DNA of 64,000 bases from Rhytidiadelphus loreus (taxonomy: Eukaryota > Streptophyta > Bryopsida > Hypnales > Hylocomiaceae): NCBI GenBank assembly GCA_947034895.1, contig OX344763.1, forward strand, positions 74,791,093-74,855,092. The letters run 5' to 3'. The translations under genes and the position numbers were made by a program. Below, piece after piece: positions 59,760 through 64,000 of the stretch (positions are counted from its first letter, which is position 1; every line of letters starts with the position of its first letter). The notes beneath the pieces were generated by a model, which worked only from the letters and a program-made list of their open reading frames with translations, made no database searches and had not been told where the DNA came from.

Positions 59760-60000
59760 TCTTCACTATGATATGATGATTTGTTCATATTATATGTAGT
59801 TCTTTTCCATCCATTAATTATTTCGTTGCAAAAATTATGAACCCAAAAAATTGTAGTACAAAAGCTCTAATCAACTCCTACAAACTTGTTAATCTAAATT
59901 TGATTAGCACTCTTGAAGGAATTGACTAGAGCTAGGATTTGAACCCGCAACCTCCCCGAAAGGAAGAAGGCATACCCAAATGCTTGGATAAAACTTGTGC
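59760..60000 (-). repeat. SINE-like repeat, copy 3
   Basis: A shorter third copy, with TGATTTGTTCATATTATATG and the ending AGGATTTGAACCCGCAACC. Followed within 60 bp by the TCGGACGG array, as copy 1 is followed by the small cluster at 58680. Confidence 0.6.
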
Positions 60001-60059
60001 TAGTTGAACGTCAAACAATAGTATTTGATACTGAACCTACCTGAAGTCTATTCATTTGT

Positions 60060-60475
60060 GGGACGGGTTGATCCGACGGCCTGTTCGAATAGGCTGACCA
60101 GATTCGACGGCCTATTCGGACGAGCTAGCTCGATCCGATGGCTTGTTCGGACGCAATGTTCCGACAACCTATTCGGACAGGCTAACCCGATCCGATGGCC
60201 TGTTCGGATGGGATGGCCAGATCCGACGGCCTATTCAAACGCGTTGGGCCGATCAGACGGCATGTTCAGACGGGCTGGCCACATTCGACGGCCTGTTCGG
60301 ACGACTTAGCCAAATCTGATGGCCTGTTCGGACGGGATGTTCCGACGGCCAATTCGGACGACCTGTTCGGACGGGTTGGCCCAATTGGACAGCTTGTTCG
60401 GATGGATTGGCTAGATTCGACGTCCTGTTCGGACGGTCTGTTTGGACGGGTTGGCCCGATCGGACGGGCTAGTTT
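60060..60475. repeat. TCGGACGG short-motif array 4
   Basis: About 13 degenerate units of roughly 30 bp built from CCGACGGCCTGTTCGGACGG and a GGCTGGCC-like linker. It ends about 330 bp upstream of the hAT start at 60804. Plus-strand ORFs with repeated Ser-Asp-Gly-Leu-Phe peptides are array translations. Confidence 0.9.
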
Positions 60476-60803
60476 GGGGATAATGAGTCCATTGGTATTG
60501 TTTTAAAAATTCATATTTCTGAATAATAGTCATCGCCACCTGTATTGAGTTGCAAAGTAGAAGTAGAAGAAACAAGGCACATGAAAGCACTCCAAATCCA
60601 CTAAAACTACGATTTCTAAGGGTTAGTTGCTGCAATTTATTTTGTGCCCTTTGCTTGATAATGCATCGTTCGGTGGAAGGGGGGCCTTGAATTTCAAGGC
60701 TTTGTGCACGAACCTATCATCCAATTTTAAACATTGGTTCACTTGTGTTTACGTTTTCAAGAACTTGTGAATTTGAAGAAGTTGAAGTTCAGAACTTGTC
60801 ACC

Positions 60804-63209
60804 ATGAGCAAGGATTTTTCCTCTTGGTATGTTGTCCCGTCGGCGGGTAAAATATAGTGTAAGGCTTGCAACTTTGTGTTTGCAAGGAAAACGAGCCGTA
60901 TGTTGAGTCACTTAGGATATGAATCAGCGACCGGTTTTCATGATATGGGAGTGAGTTTGTGTTCTAAATTGTCATTGGAAACTTAAACTTTATTTCTTCG
61001 ATACAATGGGGCATTTCCACGAAGAGCTGTTGGCGCAAATGTGGATGGCAACAACACGCCTATGGTTGAAAGCGATATGTCAAGTGGGAGGGGCATGCCA
61101 CGTTCTACGCAAGAAGATTTTTATACAACACCGGTAGAAGTCGTTGGTGGGGATTCTAAAGTAACCCCAAGTATGCAAACATATAGCGCACGTGACATTC
61201 ACAAGGCCTCAAGCAATAGGCCTCCAACACAATGTAGGCTTTGGGATGGCTTTCAAGAAGCAAAAAAACAGAAATTGAATGCAATGTGGGCCCATTTCTT
61301 CTATGCAGAAAATATACCATTTTTTGTGGCTCGAAACATAGCTTTTAGAGAAGCGGTGAAAAAACCCTCCGAGTATAGTACGTCCTACACTCCGCCATCA
61401 TATCATGATCTACAACATAAATTGCTTGATCAAGCCAAGGCAGATGTCGTGGGGAAGGTGCATAGAAGGACTGAAGATAGCGTTAGGAAGTTTGGAGCAA
61501 CATTGTCCATTGATGGATGGAGATCAGTTATAAATCGTCCACTGATAAATGCCATGCTTATATCTTCAGCGGGTGAGCAATTCCTTGGATTGGTAGATAC
61601 CAGTGAGGTTGAAAAGACAGCACAATATTTGGCCACTATTTTAGAAAAATTCATAGAACAAGTGGGTCCCACAAATGTGGTGCAAGTGAGCGCAAACAAT
61701 GCTCTAGTGAATCCGGCAGCATGGAATTTGGTATCCAATAAATATCCACACATTTTTTTTCAAGGATGCGTGGTGCATGTCTTGAATTTGTTGTTCAAAG
61801 ATTGGGGAAAGGAGAAATGGATTGAAGAGTCGGTAAAGAGAGCCCAAACCGTAGTGAATTTCTTCAAAAAAAGACACATGCCACTTGCTATATTTCAGAA
61901 GTATGAGGCGAAGTACACTTTGTTGAAGCCGGTAGAAACAAGGTTCGCCTCTATGTTTATCATGATTGATCATTTGCTAGAAGTCAAAAGAGCATTGCAA
62001 CAAAGTGTGGTGGACCCATAGTGGGTGGCATATGTGAATATACTAAACGACAATGGCAAAGCCAAATCTTGCACGAAGTCTCGTGATGTGAAGAGGTACA
62101 TTTTAGAGAAACATTATTGGGACCGATAGATAAATTTGCGGGAATTGGTGGCCCCCATTGTGTATGGTCTACGTGATTTGGATGTAAAGACGTCATGCAT
62201 GGGTAAGGTGTTGCATATTATGAGGAATTTAGAAAAACATGTCCTTAGTCTAGAAGGGGATCCTTTTTGTTTGGCAGCAAACCTGGTTGAACCATTGGAG
62301 CGATCTTTTTTCAGACGCCGTGAAATAGGGGAGACAAATTTACATTATGCAGGAGCTCTTTTGAATCCATACCTTTTGCATGATAAGAAATTAGCCAACG
62401 ACCAAGATGCAATGGACGCATGTAAGCGTGTTCTAATGAAAATTTGCAAACAAGGAGAGTACGCCTCAGTGGTAAAAGAATTTGTAGCCTTCCGCCATAG
62501 GAAACCTCCGTTTCACAATATGTTGAACCCGGATGAGCAACAATAGTCGGCGCATGCTTGGTGGGATTTTGAAGGTGCATGCGGGAAGCTCATTGCTCCA
62601 ATAGCCAAGAGAATTTTGGCACAACCGATATCCTCGTCTTCATGTGAACGAAATTGGAGTAGTTATTCTTTTTTTCACAACAAATCTCGGAATAAGTTGA
62701 CAACGCAAAGGGCAGCAGACTTGGTGTATGTGTATACCAATTCTAAGGTCTAGGCAGCATCAAAGGAAAATGATGAGAAGAAATGGTACGAAGACAATGT
62801 GGATTCGGAAGATTCAGAGGGATTTATCTTGGAAGACGAGGAGGATGGTGGGTCAGTTGGGCCTCTATTGGATGACGAAGATGCCATGAATTACAACAGG
62901 CACAATTTTGATGATAAAATGTTCGATAGCCTAAGTCGGTTCAATGAAGATCTTGGAGGCAATGATCGAGACATCTATGACTTTCCATTGGATGAGGATA
63001 ATGATGGGTATGATGAACATGTACCTTCCATAGCTAGATTTGTAGATGGAAATAGGTTCATGAGTAACGAAAAAGTTCTATCAGAAAAAGAAGATGCTTG
63101 TGTAGAGGCCATTGAGAGAACGATTCAACAACATCAACCTCAGGATCTGCTCCATGCTCTCCTCCAAACTCATTTCTTTTGGTACATTCCCTTCACAATT
63201 CTTGAATAA
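60804..63209 (+). pseudogene. hAT-superfamily transposase, BED/DUF659 type (stop-riddled, frame intact)
   Basis: One frame from ATG 60804 to TAA 63207, 801 codons, no frameshift, with six internal stops: TAG 60855, TAA 60984, TAG 62019, TAG 62127, TAG 62544 and TAG 62751. Parts: a BED finger (CKACNFVFARKTSRMLSHL); a linker; the DUF659-like core with TLSIDGWRS and VQVSANNALVN; then HYAGALLNPYLL; the dimerisation signature CERNWSSYSFFHNKSRNKL with LVYVYTNSK; and an acidic tail. In the core the usual TDNA motif reads SANNA, so the second catalytic Asp is replaced by Asn. The last ~30 residues overlap the minus-strand hAT fragment and may not be native. Confidence 0.85.
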
Positions 63210-63446
63210 TTCAAGGACTACCGGTGGAATACATTTACAACGTTCCACTGTTGATGTACGGGGGTAACCAAAGTGACCAAATGCCCGCTTCCGCACGAAA
63301 ACTTTGTTCCAATTACAAAAAATACAAATCCTCGTATTTGCGGGACGAGCGGGGTTTATTTCAATAACCAACCATGGATCCTACTCTTTTGTGGCTCTTT
63401 GAGTATCATTTATGTTCGTCCTCCTCCCCGCACCTCGATTTGCCAT
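63090..63446 (-). pseudogene. N-terminus of a fourth hAT-type gene (BED finger)
   Basis: From ATG 63446 the minus strand reads a basic leader (MANRGAGRRT), an in-frame TAG near 63381, then CIFCNWNKVFVRKRAFGHFGY, a BED-type finger very like that of the gene at 20165, and NCEGNVPKEMSLEE. Beyond about 63100 the sequence merges into the tail of the convergent hAT gene, so the rest is deleted or replaced. The GGGCGAC array lies about 300 bp upstream. Confidence 0.6.
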
Positions 63447-63739
63447 ATTGATTATCTAATATGCGTTATTCCAATCCAAAACGCATATCTACCCAAGTGC
63501 TTCGAAAAAAGCAGTTATGCCAAAGTCATTGCTTCAAGTAGTTTTCTAACCACTCAAAGCAAGGTTGTTGCCCTCCGAAGAATATAACATTGCATGAAGC
63601 CTCTTTAGAAGATCCAAGCCATATGTTCATCAACGAAGCAATGAAAATTCAATGCTATTCCTCTACCTTTATAGTGCTTTCGGTCTTGCCCTCCACAAGC
63701 TCAAAGGATGGTTTTAGGTCACTGCTACAAAACTTTATT

Positions 63740-64000
63740 ACACCCCAGGTCGCCCCACCTGATCGTTGGTCCACCTCCAGGTATATGGAGGCACGCGCCT
63801 TTGCAAGAATCGACTTCGGGTCACATGGTGCGAACGCGGACCTAGCAGGCGACTTCAAGTCCGAAATAGGGTGACCGCTGGTATAGGGAGGGCGACTTTG
63901 GGTTCGGCAAGTGACTTCAGGTTTGAAATAGGGCGACCGTGGGTTCCACATAGACAACTTTGGGTTTCAAATGGGTGACTTTGGGTCTCAGATGGGCGAC
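63740..64000. repeat. GGGCGACTTTGGGT array, runs off the window
   Basis: Repeated GGCGAC/GGTGAC followed by TTTGGGTTT or TTCAGGT (for example near 63845, 63891, 63935 and 63970), with period about 30-40 bp and tightening towards the edge of the window. It stands upstream of the minus-strand BED gene. Confidence 0.75.

Noticed and set aside
60025..60506. Overlapping ORFs with repeated Ser-Asp-Gly-Leu-Phe peptides
   Set aside because: Translations of the TCGGACGG array in several frames, with no other domain.
13506..63209. Reassigned stop codons (TAG/TAA read as Gln, as in some ulvophyte algae) to explain the frames with many stops
   Set aside because: Sister copies show Trp codons as well as Gln at stop positions, TGA also occurs, TAG and TAA serve as terminal stops here, and the one intact ORF has none inside. 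C-to-T decay explains all of this.

Overview
Organism and general character. This is eukaryotic nuclear DNA, AT-rich, with few genes and crowded with decayed mobile elements. Plant-type TTTAGGG/CCCTAAA stretches, hAT transposases with DUF659-like cores and CHG-type C-to-T decay point to a streptophyte (charophyte alga or early land plant) with a large repeat-rich genome; the species is not determinable from sequence alone. I see no ordinary single-copy housekeeping gene. No prokaryotic operon, rRNA, functional tRNA or CRISPR array is visible.

Layout. 0.3-2.1 kb: minus-strand hAT-like tail beside a TCGGACGG array. 3.7-5.2 kb: broken kinase-like gene (minus). 7.1-8.1 kb: unknown gene (minus) with a Gly/Tyr/Ser-rich tail. 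11.4-15.9 kb: a divergent pair, kinase-like (minus) and RING-H2 protein (plus), sharing a GTCCCCGCCC array. 18.2-23.6 kb: duplicated upstream module, arrays and a hAT transposase (plus). 24.0-24.9 kb: large foldback. 25.2-30.7 kb (minus): FCP1-like phosphatase fragment, then a large gene with a ParB/Srx-like motif, a possible methyltransferase module and a coiled coil. 32.5-43.5 kb: three TG...CA units with perfect 5-bp target duplications (one nested inside another), each carrying one ORF; one ORF is intact. 43.5-43.7 kb: nested palindrome. 44.9-45.8 kb: complete piggyBac-type MITE. 47.1-49.2 kb: gene-less cluster of GACAAWTTGTC palindromes. 53.1-56.9 kb: alternating-palindrome satellite in a probable 5'UTR intron, then a DUF7869-like putative transposase. 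57.5-60.0 kb: tRNA-like and SINE-like repeats. 60.1-63.2 kb: TCGGACGG array and a BED/hAT transposase (plus). 63.1-64.0 kb: N-terminus of another BED/hAT gene (minus) with a GGGCGAC array.

How the parts relate. The recurring theme is a cluster of one short motif within roughly 50-330 bp upstream of the start codon of nearly every recognisable mobile-element gene, with the motif differing between families (TCGGACGG; GTCCCCGCCC; TTATCYTCG...CGARGATAA; TCCGGA; GGGCGACTTTGGG). A gene-less cluster of GACAAWTTGTC is a sixth case. This resembles the known co-evolution of Arabidopsis VANDAL elements with their VANC anti-silencing proteins, but in unrelated families; that reading is inference. Most genes are broken by in-frame stop codons more than by indels. 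In sister copies of one element, all seven nonsense changes I could compare are C:G to T:A, mostly CAG to TAG.
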